Shown: positions 8,118-16,638 of the stretch, one piece after another
Numbering within the stretch: the first letter of the stretch is position 1
Layout: every line of letters begins with the position of its first letter
DNA from: Thiothrix sp.
GTDB taxonomy: Bacteria > Pseudomonadota > Gammaproteobacteria > Thiotrichales > Thiotrichaceae
Direction of reading: 5' to 3'
DNA: 64,000 nt
Assembly (NCBI RefSeq): GCF_028714775.1
Contig: NZ_JAQTLS010000002.1
Coordinates: forward strand, 1 to 64,000
Position numbers and translations under genes: made by a program
Notes under the pieces: generated by a model
What the model was told of the DNA's origin: nothing
Database searches by the model: none
Seen by the model: only the letters and a program-made list of their open reading frames with translations

Positions 8118-8530
8118 GCGGCACGGGTTTCGTGTTACACCCGCAACTGGCGAAAGACACACATTTCGTCAGTGATTTGCCGCTGTGCAGGGTATTGCTG
8201 ATGGATGAGGCGCGTTACCCGTGGTTTATACTGGTTCCACGCCGGGGGGAAATCCGCGAGATTCATGAGTTAAGTCAAGATGAGCGCAATCAATTGTGGG
8301 TGGAATCAGACCAAATCAGTCGGGCGTTATTACACTTGTATGAGCCTGACAAACTCAATATCGCGTCGCTAGGAAACATGGTTCCGCAGTTGCACTTGCA
8401 TCATATCGCCCGTTTCCAAACGGATGCGGCATGGCCTGCCCCGGTGTGGGGAAAGTTCGTACCTCAAGCGTATGAACCCGCCGTTGCCGCACAACGCCTT
8501 CAAACAATGTGTCAGGTATTACACCGATGA
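8114..8530 (+). CDS. HIT-family nucleotide hydrolase/transferase
   Basis: The 138-residue histidine-triad protein carries the signature QLHLHHIARF (about 95-104), where the His cluster forms a nucleotidyl-enzyme intermediate. It is followed by the WPAPVWG tail typical of a proteobacterial HIT subgroup. Substrates are usually nucleoside monophosphates linked to an amine or a second nucleotide. Its ATG overlaps the stop of the reductase gene (ATGA). The next gene starts within 13 bases, so the three genes form one unit. Confidence 0.85.
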   Translation: MSGTGFVLHPQLAKDTHFVSDLPLCRVLLMDEARYPWFILVPRRGEIREIHELSQDERNQLWVESDQISRALLHLYEPDKLNIASLGNMVPQLHLHHIARFQTDAAWPAPVWGKFVPQAYEPAVAAQRLQTMCQVLHR

Positions 8531-8542
8531 AGGATGGAAAAT

Positions 8543-9094
8543 ATGCAGAAAACCAATTGGTCGCAGGATGCGTACATACAGGCGTGGGACTTTGCGTGCC
8601 TCGCCCATCGCGGGCAGACTTATAAAGGCCCGCAACCCGGTATCGTTTACGAATACAGCAACCACCCCGCTGCGGTGGCGATAGAAGTGATCCACGCTTT
8701 GCAGCATCACCCCGAATATGACGGTGATCTCGCCATCCAGTGCGCTTTGTTGCACGACACGCTGGAAGACACGCCCGTCACTTTCGCGGAATTGGTGGAA
8801 ACTTTCGGGCAGGCGGTGGCGGAAGGTGTCAGTGCGTTGAGTAAGGATAGCACCTTACCAAAAGGGGAGCAGATGGCGGATAGCCTGATGCGCATTTGCC
8901 AGCAACCGCGTGAAGTGTGGCTGGTGAAATTGGCTGACCGCACCAGTAACTTGCAATACGTCCCACCCCACTGGTCGGGAGCGAAAACGCAAGCCTACCG
9001 TACACAGGCATGGATGATTCTGGAAATGCTGGGAACAGCCAGCCCCGCATTAGCGCAGCGGCTGGCAGAACACATTTGGCGTTACGCGCCGTAA
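8543..9094 (+). CDS. MESH1-like HD-domain (p)ppGpp hydrolase family protein
   Basis: This protein of about 183 residues matches the small HD-domain hydrolases related to the hydrolase half of SpoT. Motifs are HRGQTYKG and SNHPAAVAIEV near the N-terminus, LLHDTLEDT (metal-binding HD) in the middle, and VKLADRTSNLQ. There is no synthetase or regulatory domain, so it would only degrade (p)ppGpp or similar pyrophosphates. The ATG at 8543 lies 8 bases after AAGGA; an ATG at 8534 is too close to that site but is possible. It ends directly against the convergent phosphoribulokinase gene. Confidence 0.75.
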   Translation: MQKTNWSQDAYIQAWDFACLAHRGQTYKGPQPGIVYEYSNHPAAVAIEVIHALQHHPEYDGDLAIQCALLHDTLEDTPVTFAELVETFGQAVAEGVSALSKDSTLPKGEQMADSLMRICQQPREVWLVKLADRTSNLQYVPPHWSGAKTQAYRTQAWMILEMLGTASPALAQRLAEHIWRYAP

Positions 9095-10012
9095 TTACAG
9101 CTTGTTTTTCGCCTCGATCATGTCATGGATGATCGGGTTGAGGATCAGTTCCATTGCCAACACCATCTTGCCGCCCGGAACCACAATGCTGTTACGGCGT
9201 GACATGAAGGAATCGTGGATCATCGCCAGCAGGTAAGGGAAATCCACATTGAAGGCTTTCGGGTCAGCGAAACGGATGATCACGAAACTTTCATCCGGTG
9301 AAGGGATGTCGCGTGCGATGAAGGGATTGGACGTATCCACGGTCGGTACACGCTGGAAGTTGATGTGCGTGCGTGAGAACTGCGGGGTGATATGGTTAAT
9401 GTAATCCGGCATCCGGCGCATGATGGTGTCAACGGTTGCTTCCGGTGAATAGCCGCGCTCGGAGTGGTCACGGGCGATTTTCTGGATCCATTCCAAGTTA
9501 ACGCTGGGTACAACCCCGATCCCTAGGTCGACGTACTGTGCCACGTCATAGCCACCGTAGCGCTTGTCTGCGGTGATGTCTTGCACCAGACCGTGCAGAC
9601 CTTCGTAGAACAGGATGTCGGAATTGCTTTCAGTATCTTCCCAAGGGGTGAATTCACCCGAACCTGCTGCACAAGTTACGCCCGCATCTGCCAAACGCTT
9701 TTGGTGGAAAACCGCTTCACTATCATTGTGCAGGTAATAGCGCTTCTTGCCGACCCCGGATTCACCGTAGCTCTTAAACAGGGCTTCAAGTGCGTGGAAA
9801 TCGTTGGCTTCTGGGCCAAAGTGGCTGAAGTTCGGCTCTACGGCAGAGCGTTGCTTGAATTCGCTGCGGGTAACGCCGTGGAAACTGTCGCCTTCGACGA
9901 CCGTTGCAGTGATGTTTTCGCGGTAGAAAATGTGTTCAAACGCACGCTTTACGAACGTCGTGCCCGCCCCGGATGAACCTGTGACAGCAATAACTGGGTG
10001 TTTCTTTGACAT
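9095..10012 (-). CDS. prkB: Phosphoribulokinase
   Basis: Phosphoribulokinase turns ribulose 5-phosphate and ATP into ribulose 1,5-bisphosphate, the CO2 acceptor of the Calvin cycle. The 305-residue bacterial-type enzyme begins MSKKHPVIAVTGSSGAGTTF, containing the P-loop (about 11-18), followed by VVEGDSFH and FYEGLHG (catalytic acidic residues) and a PTVDTSNPFIARD region. The ATG at 10012 is preceded by AGGAGAGG. Its presence with sox genes points to a chemolithoautotroph. No RuBisCO gene lies nearby. The upstream side is the long non-coding region with DnaA boxes. Confidence 0.95.
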   Translation of the reverse strand: MSKKHPVIAVTGSSGAGTTFVKRAFEHIFYRENITATVVEGDSFHGVTRSEFKQRSAVEPNFSHFGPEANDFHALEALFKSYGESGVGKKRYYLHNDSEAVFHQKRLADAGVTCAAGSGEFTPWEDTESNSDILFYEGLHGLVQDITADKRYGGYDVAQYVDLGIGVVPSVNLEWIQKIARDHSERGYSPEATVDTIMRRMPDYINHITPQFSRTHINFQRVPTVDTSNPFIARDIPSPDESFVIIRFADPKAFNVDFPYLLAMIHDSFMSRRNSIVVPGGKMVLAMELILNPIIHDMIEAKNKL

Positions 10013-10162
10013 GGGATCCTCTCCTCTTAGAATCAGAATGTGAATGCGCAATCCAACAACATTCTAACGAATGCAACTTACGGTCTGTATATGCCTTTTG
10101 ATAGGGGCTAGCGGCGGGCAAGGTGGGTCAGAATTTCTGTTGTAATCCACTATTTATGGATT

Positions 10163-10873
10163 TTATCCCCAGTTTCTGTGGATAACTGTGTGGATTGTTT
10201 GCGGAAGAAACGGTAACAAGGCTTGTTTTACAAAGGCTTATCCTAAGTGCACAATAAACAAACAATATTGTTTTTCAATTGAATCAATAGGTTATCTTAA
10301 TTTTGGTGCTTTTTGGCAGTGTGGTTGCGGTGCTGCGTAGCATCTGGTAATAAAACACAAATTGTGGATAAGTGGTGTGGAAAATGCCTTTCCCCATCTA
10401 GATGTTGTGTCGGTGTCTGATACTTGCCCTACTACCCGTAGATTTTTGTTGGATAGAACACATTTATCGTAAAGCTGCCGATCATTCCCGCTTTTCCCCC
10501 AGCCCCGTAAACCCCGCTGACAGATAATCTTGGCTGATGATCCTGTAACTATTTTGTAATCATGCAGTTACTGACTTATGCACAAACTCTGTGGATAAAA
10601 GTGTGCGCAACTGTGTGGAAGGTGCTGCACAGTACCCCACAAACAAGGGCTTAGCCCAGATTGTGCAAATATTAATCTCATTAATTATCCATTGCCAATC
10701 ATGCAGTTACAAAACTCAAGCAGTTTTTTTCAGGGTCAGGCTATTCCTTGACGCAACTGCGTTCCTACATCTAGGGGCATGTGCATAACATTCCTAGCCG
10801 TCAGCAAATGCTTGACACAAGATGTAGTGTGGTTGGGGGTATTTCACACTATGGGCATATTTCTTGTGGATAA
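10163..10873. other. Candidate replication origin: DnaA-box cluster in a long non-coding region
   Basis: About 900 bases separate prkB and rimO, which point away from each other. Six exact matches to the DnaA box TTATNCACA lie here: plus strand at 10576-10584, and minus strand at 10177-10185, 10363-10371, 10590-10598, 10780-10788 and 10865-10873. A near match (TTATCCCCA) is at 10163-10171. AT-rich stretches, notably about 10255-10305, could serve as the unwinding element. No convincing gene was found in this interval. The last box overlaps the leader of rimO. An origin is the simplest reading; a DnaA-titrating site is the alternative. No dnaA or dnaN is in the window. Confidence 0.55.
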
Positions 10874-10915
10874 GCTATGATTAACCCCCTTTGTAGCTTA
10901 TGTACCCTTTCCTGT

Positions 10916-12229
10916 ATGAAACAAGTCCAGCCCCGTGTCGGTTTTGTCAGTCTCGGTTGCCCTAAGGCACTGGTTGATTCCGAGCGCATCCTTACCCAAC
11001 TGCGTGCCGAAGGTTATGCCATCAGCAGCAGTTACGACGAAGCCGATTTGGTGGTGGTCAACACCTGCGGTTTTATTGATTCGGCGGTAGAAGAATCGCT
11101 GGAAGCCATCGGCGAAGCGCTGGATGAAAACGGCAAAGTGATTGTCACGGGTTGTCTGGGCGCAAACGCTGCCACGGTACTGGACGCTTATCCCAATGTC
11201 TTGGCTGTCACCGGCCCTCATGCTTATGAGGCGGTGATGCAATCTGTCCATGCGCATTTACCGCCGCTGCATGACCCGTACAGCGACCTGATCCCGCCGC
11301 AAGGGGTACGCCTGACCCCGCGCCATTACGCTTACCTGAAGATTTCGGAAGGCTGTAACCACCGCTGCTCGTTCTGCATCATCCCTTCACTGCGCGGTGA
11401 TCTGGTGTCGCGCCCGATTGGCGATGTATTGCAGGAAGCCGAAAATCTGGTGAATGCCGGGGTGCGCGAATTGTTGGTGATTTCGCAAGACACCAGCGCT
11501 TACGGTATTGATGTGAAATACCGCACGGGTTTCTGGAAGGGGCGTCCGGTGAAAACCCATTCCCAGCAGTTGGCGGAAGCCTTGGGCGAAATGGGCGTGT
11601 GGACGCGCCTGCATTACGTTTACCCCTACCCGCACGTGGACAACCTGATTCCACTGATGGCGGAAGGCAAAATCCTGCCGTATTTGGACATACCTTTCCA
11701 ACACGCCAGCCCTTCCGTATTAAAGGACATGCGCCGCCCCGCACATGCCGAAAAAGTGCTGGAACGTCTGCAAAGTTGGCGGGAAACCTGCCCGGATATT
11801 GCTGTGCGCAGTACCTTCATCGTCGGCTTCCCCGGTGAAACCGAAGAGGACTTTGAAACCCTGCTGGATTTCCTGCAAGAAGCCGAACTCGACCGCGTGG
11901 GCGCATTCACTTACTCCGCCGTCAATGGCGCGGAAGCCAATGCCTTGCCCGGTGCAGTGCCCGAAGACGAAAAGGAAGAGCGGCTGGAACGTTTCATGGA
12001 AGTGCAAGCCGAAATCAGTGCCGCTAAACTCAGCCACATGATTGGCAAAACCCTAACCGTGCTGGTGGATGAAGCCGACGAAGGCCAAAGCATTGCCCGC
12101 AGCTACCGCGATGCGCCCGAAATCGACGGGCAGGTCATCATTGAAGGCACGGAACTGCCAGTTGGCGAATTTGCCAAGGTGCGCATTACCCACGCGGATG
12201 AGCATGATTTGTGGGGCGAGGTAGTGTAA
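10916..12229 (+). CDS. rimO: Ribosomal protein S12 (aspartate) methylthiotransferase
   Basis: RimO adds a methylthio group to an aspartate of ribosomal protein S12 using SAM and two iron-sulfur clusters. The protein of about 437 residues has the N-terminal UPF0004 Cys ligands ([22 protein letters not shown]), the radical SAM motif [18 protein letters not shown], and a C-terminal TRAM domain with [10 protein letters not shown] prefer the ATG at 10916 ([15 protein letters not shown]), matching family N-termini; an in-frame ATG at 10877 would add 13 unusual residues. Its leader runs back into the DnaA-box region. Confidence 0.93.
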   Translation: MKQVQPRVGFVSLGCPKALVDSERILTQLRAEGYAISSSYDEADLVVVNTCGFIDSAVEESLEAIGEALDENGKVIVTGCLGANAATVLDAYPNVLAVTGPHAYEAVMQSVHAHLPPLHDPYSDLIPPQGVRLTPRHYAYLKISEGCNHRCSFCIIPSLRGDLVSRPIGDVLQEAENLVNAGVRELLVISQDTSAYGIDVKYRTGFWKGRPVKTHSQQLAEALGEMGVWTRLHYVYPYPHVDNLIPLMAEGKILPYLDIPFQHASPSVLKDMRRPAHAEKVLERLQSWRETCPDIAVRSTFIVGFPGETEEDFETLLDFLQEAELDRVGAFTYSAVNGAEANALPGAVPEDEKEERLERFMEVQAEISAAKLSHMIGKTLTVLVDEADEGQSIARSYRDAPEIDGQVIIEGTELPVGEFAKVRITHADEHDLWGEVV

Positions 12230-12329
12230 CCATTAGATGACATGGCTTGCGTCAGCGGGCAAACGGCATTGGCGGAAGAGGATTTTCCTTGTGCTATGAT
12301 TCCTATACCGCGAGCATTTAGGAACAGCC

Positions 12330-14018
12330 ATGAAACTCCCCTACGGTGAAAGCAATTTCAAAAAGGTGATAACCCAAGGTTACACCTACATCGACAAGAC
12401 GGATTACATCGCCAAGCTGGAAGCAGCAGGCAGCTACCAGATGTTGCTGCGCCCGCGCCGTTTCGGGAAAAGCCTGTTCCTATCGACGCTGTGGCACTAT
12501 TACGACGTGCAGCACCGTGATGACTTTGATGCGCTGTTTGGCAACTTGCACATTGGGCAGCACCCGACCCCGCTCAAAAACAGCTACCCCGTGCTGTTCA
12601 TGGAATTCAGCGGGATTGCCACCGATTCCCCTGAAAGTATTTACCATTCGTTCAGCCACAAGGTCGGGCTGGCCTTGCAGCGCACCTTGGAAAAATATGC
12701 CTACCCACCCGCAGCCATCACCAGCATCAGCCAAGTGTCCGCCCCTCATGAGAAAATGGAAACATTCTTTAACATTGTGGACGGGCAAAAAATCCTGCTG
12801 CTGATCGACGAATACGACCACTTCGCTAATGCCATCCTCCCGCACGACCTCAAGCTGTTCCAAAGTGTGGTCGGCAAAGGTGGCTTTGTACGCAGCTTCT
12901 ATGAAACCATTAAGACTGCGACCCTGACGGGTACGGTAGACCGTTTCTTCATCACCGGGGTCACGCCGCTAATGCTCGACAGCATGACCAGCGGCTTCAA
13001 CATCAGCGAAAACATTTCCCTGCACGAAGATTTCAACAGCGTGATGGGTTTCACCCCAAGCGAGGTGGAAATGTTGTTACAACCGCTGGTGAAGTCTTGC
13101 CAGCTTGATGGCGATGTTCTGATGGCGGATGTGCGGCGCTGGTACAACGGCTACCGTTTCAACGCACGGGCGGCAGAAACCATGTACAACCCCAATATGG
13201 TGCTGTATTTCCTGAAGAATTTCCGTATAGGGGATTGCAGTTACCCCAAGCGGATGCTGGATGAAAATATCGCCTCGGATTACGGCAAGATCATGGGGCT
13301 GTTCGGCATCGGCGACCGTGACAACAATTTTGCGGTCTTGGATGAAATCATCAACACCGGCGAAGTGACCGCCACGCAACGCCGCAAATTCGACTTCGAC
13401 AAAGGTTTTGACCGTGACGACTTTATCAGTCTGTTAGCCTACATGGGCTTTGTCTCATTGCAGGGCGATACCTTGTCCGGCGAAGTGTTCGGCATCCCCA
13501 ACCACGCCATCCAAGAACTGTACTTCCAGTATTTTAAGGTCGAGTTGGAGCGCCGCAACGAGGTCAGCATCCCCGACCGTGCCTTGTTGCAAGCGGTGGA
13601 AGCCTTGGCTCTGCATGATGACATCCAGCCCTTGGCAACCGAAATGCAACGGGTGCTGCCATTGCTGTCGAACCGCGATTTCATGAAGATGGACGAAAAG
13701 CACATCAAAACCTTGGTGTTGACGCTGCTGTACCAATCCCCGGTGTACTTCATCCAAAGCGAGCGGGAAATGCACCATAAATACCCCGACATTCTGCTGA
13801 TGGAGCGCAGCCCCTATGCGGTCAAACACCAACACCTGATCGAACTGAAATACGCCAAGAAAGGCGAGGGGGAAAAGGCTTGGGAAGCCAAACGGCAAGA
13901 AGGCATCGGGCAGGTGCAAGGCTATTTGCAGCTACCGGAAATTGCCGTACTGCCCAAGCTCAGTGCGTGGGTGCTGATAGCGGATGGGGAGCGGGTTGAG
14001 GTCGTGAAAATACAGTAG
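12330..14018 (+). CDS. AAA-ATPase-like protein with C-terminal PD-(D/E)XK nuclease domain (DUF1703 type)
   Basis: The 562-residue protein opens with MKLPYGESNFKKVITQGYTY and a P-loop-like RPRRFGKSLFLS (about 44-55). A Walker B-like LLLIDEYDH (about 154-162) follows. The C-terminus carries PDILLME ... LIELKYAK (about 489-512), the D and E-x-K of the PD-(D/E)XK nuclease fold. Members occur in many copies in bacteria and Bacteroidetes-like genomes and are suspected mobile or defence genes, but their role is unproven. It borders the phosphorothioation island and is convergent with it. The gene is complete. Confidence 0.85.
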   Translation: MKLPYGESNFKKVITQGYTYIDKTDYIAKLEAAGSYQMLLRPRRFGKSLFLSTLWHYYDVQHRDDFDALFGNLHIGQHPTPLKNSYPVLFMEFSGIATDSPESIYHSFSHKVGLALQRTLEKYAYPPAAITSISQVSAPHEKMETFFNIVDGQKILLLIDEYDHFANAILPHDLKLFQSVVGKGGFVRSFYETIKTATLTGTVDRFFITGVTPLMLDSMTSGFNISENISLHEDFNSVMGFTPSEVEMLLQPLVKSCQLDGDVLMADVRRWYNGYRFNARAAETMYNPNMVLYFLKNFRIGDCSYPKRMLDENIASDYGKIMGLFGIGDRDNNFAVLDEIINTGEVTATQRRKFDFDKGFDRDDFISLLAYMGFVSLQGDTLSGEVFGIPNHAIQELYFQYFKVELERRNEVSIPDRALLQAVEALALHDDIQPLATEMQRVLPLLSNRDFMKMDEKHIKTLVLTLLYQSPVYFIQSEREMHHKYPDILLMERSPYAVKHQHLIELKYAKKGEGEKAWEAKRQEGIGQVQGYLQLPEIAVLPKLSAWVLIADGERVEVVKIQ

Positions 14019-14046
14019 TGTCACCGGCGCAACCGCATAAGCCGTT

Positions 14047-16632
14047 TTAGCGCGATGGTATTAATAGGAATGTACTTATTGGGATTACCTTCGGCACTAA
14101 CCGCCCACTTTTTCCCGGCAACATCAAGACAATTGCCCCGCTGTGTTCTTCGCCGTAGCTGACGTGTAGCGGTTTGTCGTTGCCGTAGAAATACAGGCGG
14201 TCGAACGGGGTGTTTTGCACAATCCATTGCGCCACTTCCAGCATGTTCTCATCCGGCACAATAAAGTCACAAGCTGCACCTTTGCGTTCACAAATCAGGT
14301 TGCCACGGGAATTGAGTTCGTGGGCAGCGTGTTGGTCGCGTTTGGGGTCAATTCTGCCGTTTATGTGTTTGGCTAATTCAGGTGAACAAAAGCCGTAAGT
14401 AAGTTCGATACCACCGAAGTAATCCATTACCGGGTCAACGACTTGCAGGGCAAGTGCGGCTAAAGCGTTATAGGTTTCGGTTTGCTTCGGCAGGTTAGGT
14501 AAGCCTGTTTTGGCTTGGGTTTCACCGCATTCGATGAAGTCACGGAAGGTGTGATATTGACCGCAAGGGGCATCCAACGTTGGTGTGTGGTGTGAGGTTT
14601 GCAGCTCAAATCCCACCACTTCTAAGCGCAAGCGTTGCAAGGTCGCATCAAACTGTTCGGGAGGCATTCCATAACCTTCTAAATCAAACTCAGGGTGTGC
14701 TGATAAAGCTTGGTCAAAAGCGACTTGTTCAGCGTAATGTGGATAATCCGACGTGAGGAAACGCGCTTTCAGGTAGAGATAGGTCGGCGCGTAGGTTTCC
14801 CCGTATTTGTAATACTCAAAACGCTGGTTGACGAGGCTGATTTTGATACGCTCCAACAAGCGCGGTAAAGCTAGCCCTTCAAAGTCGTCGTATTTCATCA
14901 GCGACAGCTTGCCGGATTCAGCATGGATTTTCAGTAAATCAGCAGAAGTCACGTCACCAAAGACAAAAGTGGCGCAACTGATGTAAACGCGCAGGATCGG
15001 CGGCAACAACACTACCTGTGAGGTGTGGAAGGTCAGTGAACCTTCAGCATCTAAATAACCGTAACCTTGGTTCGCAGCTTGTTGGCACATCTGGCGAATT
15101 AGCGTTGGGTTGCCTGCGGAAAATAGCAAACGTTCGCCTTCGGTTTGGGCAAGCGGGTAGCTATTGAAAAAGGCTTTCACGTCCCGTTTGAGGCTTTCGG
15201 GTAAATGACGGTAAACGCGCTGCTGATCGAAACGGCGCATGGCAAAATAAACGGTCAGGTCTTCGCGGCGGCTATCGAAGGCAAGTTTCAGGGTGTCATT
15301 GCCGTGGAAACGTTGCAAGAAGTTCAAGCCGCGTTGCCATGTGCCGAATAGCTCTTTTACAGCGGCAATTTGTGAAAACTCATCTTCTTGAGGTGGGCGA
15401 CCGAGTTCAAGCCAACACAACCATAAGGCATCTAGCAAGTCGGCGTGTTGCTGGTAAAACGCCTGTTCTTTTTCTGTTTTGGTCGGGCGTGCCGCTTTCG
15501 GCGCTTTGGGGGCTTTTGGAATTTGGCTGATCAGGCGATTAGCCGTACTGCGGTTGCGGTAACGGCGTTCCAGAAATGCCTGTTCTGCGTCTTTGTCTTT
15601 GAACACGAAAAACACGCCGGGGCCGACGGCTACCGGGTCTTCGTCGAGGACGCGGCGCAGGTATTCGCGGAATTCTTCCTGTGAGTAATAGCGCTGGAAG
15701 GTGTTACGGCTGGTGAGTACGCCATCGCGGAACAAACGCCCGCGTTCAGTGGATTGTTCGCCCAACATGACCGCAGCGCACAGGAATTGGGTGCAAAGTT
15801 GGTATGCGCCTAACACGGCTTCCATGCGTTCGGTTTTGTCTTCGATCACGTTGATGACGAAACCGAGGTTGACAATATCAGCGGTGTGTTTGGGGTTGTC
15901 GGGGCAGAAATGCGGATCCCAACCGTTGGCGATGAGGTTGTTTTGCCGCAGGATGTCTACGTCGCTACCTTTGCCACAGCCGTAGTCGAAAATCGTGTGT
16001 TGGCCTTCCAGAAAGTCATGCTTGGCGAGGAGTTGCATGGGTTTGGAGAGGGCGTAGCGGGTTAGCGCGGTGCGGTGGCGTTCGACGGTTTTGGAAGTTT
16101 TTTCTATGACTTCGGGCGGCGCTATTTCACTTCCATCAAGCCTAACTAGCTGGTGATCAACGACTTTGTAGCCTGCATTGCGGAGGCGTTCTTCCCATTG
16201 TTTTTTATAGCCGATTTTGCGGGAGTCTTTAAAAAGTCCGGCATCTTCGAGTTGCTTGGTAAGCGCGGCGAATTTGGGAATGTCGGGGTGATCGGGGGGG
16301 AGAAGGAGTTCTTTGCGGTGGAGGATGGGGGGGTTGTTATTATAATTGCACAAAGAGTTATTGAAATTATTCAAGTTTAACTTGATAGATTTTTTAAGTT
16401 CTGGAAAATGGTTCTTTTCAAAATCATCATATTCTAGCAAAGAAAAATATTCATCAATCAAGCTGACTTTAATGACATTAGGGTTCACTCCCTTTATATT
16501 TGCAACAAAAGAAAAAAACTTTATTTTATCTTTTAAAGACGAGAAGTTAATGAGATTTATATGGAAATAAACCTCATTATTAACTCGTTTTCCTTGGATT
16601 GATCTTAAAGCATTCAGATCAAAAATATTCAT
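14047..16632 (-). CDS. DNA phosphorothioation-associated putative methyltransferase
   Basis: The 861-residue protein matches the methyltransferase family found beside dnd/ssp phosphorothioation genes. A Rossmann methyltransferase motif I, FDYGCGKGSDVD, lies at about 215-226, with GWDPHFCP as the acidic loop. The N-terminal about 110 residues end in PPILHRKELLLP, a family hallmark. A word like LLEYDDFEKNHFPEL (about 65-79) recurs weakly as LMKYDDFEGLALPRL further on. Its biochemical target is not established. It is the last gene of the ssp operon, six bases after sspE. The 5' third-kilobase is clearly more AT-rich than the rest, suggesting a recombination junction near 16.33 kb. Confidence 0.85.
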   Translation of the reverse strand: MNIFDLNALRSIQGKRVNNEVYFHINLINFSSLKDKIKFFSFVANIKGVNPNVIKVSLIDEYFSLLEYDDFEKNHFPELKKSIKLNLNNFNNSLCNYNNNPPILHRKELLLPPDHPDIPKFAALTKQLEDAGLFKDSRKIGYKKQWEERLRNAGYKVVDHQLVRLDGSEIAPPEVIEKTSKTVERHRTALTRYALSKPMQLLAKHDFLEGQHTIFDYGCGKGSDVDILRQNNLIANGWDPHFCPDNPKHTADIVNLGFVINVIEDKTERMEAVLGAYQLCTQFLCAAVMLGEQSTERGRLFRDGVLTSRNTFQRYYSQEEFREYLRRVLDEDPVAVGPGVFFVFKDKDAEQAFLERRYRNRSTANRLISQIPKAPKAPKAARPTKTEKEQAFYQQHADLLDALWLCWLELGRPPQEDEFSQIAAVKELFGTWQRGLNFLQRFHGNDTLKLAFDSRREDLTVYFAMRRFDQQRVYRHLPESLKRDVKAFFNSYPLAQTEGERLLFSAGNPTLIRQMCQQAANQGYGYLDAEGSLTFHTSQVVLLPPILRVYISCATFVFGDVTSADLLKIHAESGKLSLMKYDDFEGLALPRLLERIKISLVNQRFEYYKYGETYAPTYLYLKARFLTSDYPHYAEQVAFDQALSAHPEFDLEGYGMPPEQFDATLQRLRLEVVGFELQTSHHTPTLDAPCGQYHTFRDFIECGETQAKTGLPNLPKQTETYNALAALALQVVDPVMDYFGGIELTYGFCSPELAKHINGRIDPKRDQHAAHELNSRGNLICERKGAACDFIVPDENMLEVAQWIVQNTPFDRLYFYGNDKPLHVSYGEEHSGAIVLMLPGKSGRLVPKVIPISTFLLIPSR

Positions 16633-16638
16633 TGCAAA

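Noticed and set aside
10591-10788. 65-codon plus-strand frame in the DnaA-box region
   Set aside because: It has no ribosome binding site or family resemblance and overlaps DnaA boxes; treated as chance.
16153-16570. Plus-strand frames opposite the methyltransferase start
   Set aside because: Hydrophobic, low-complexity translations antisense to a gene with clear family features; no ribosome binding sites.
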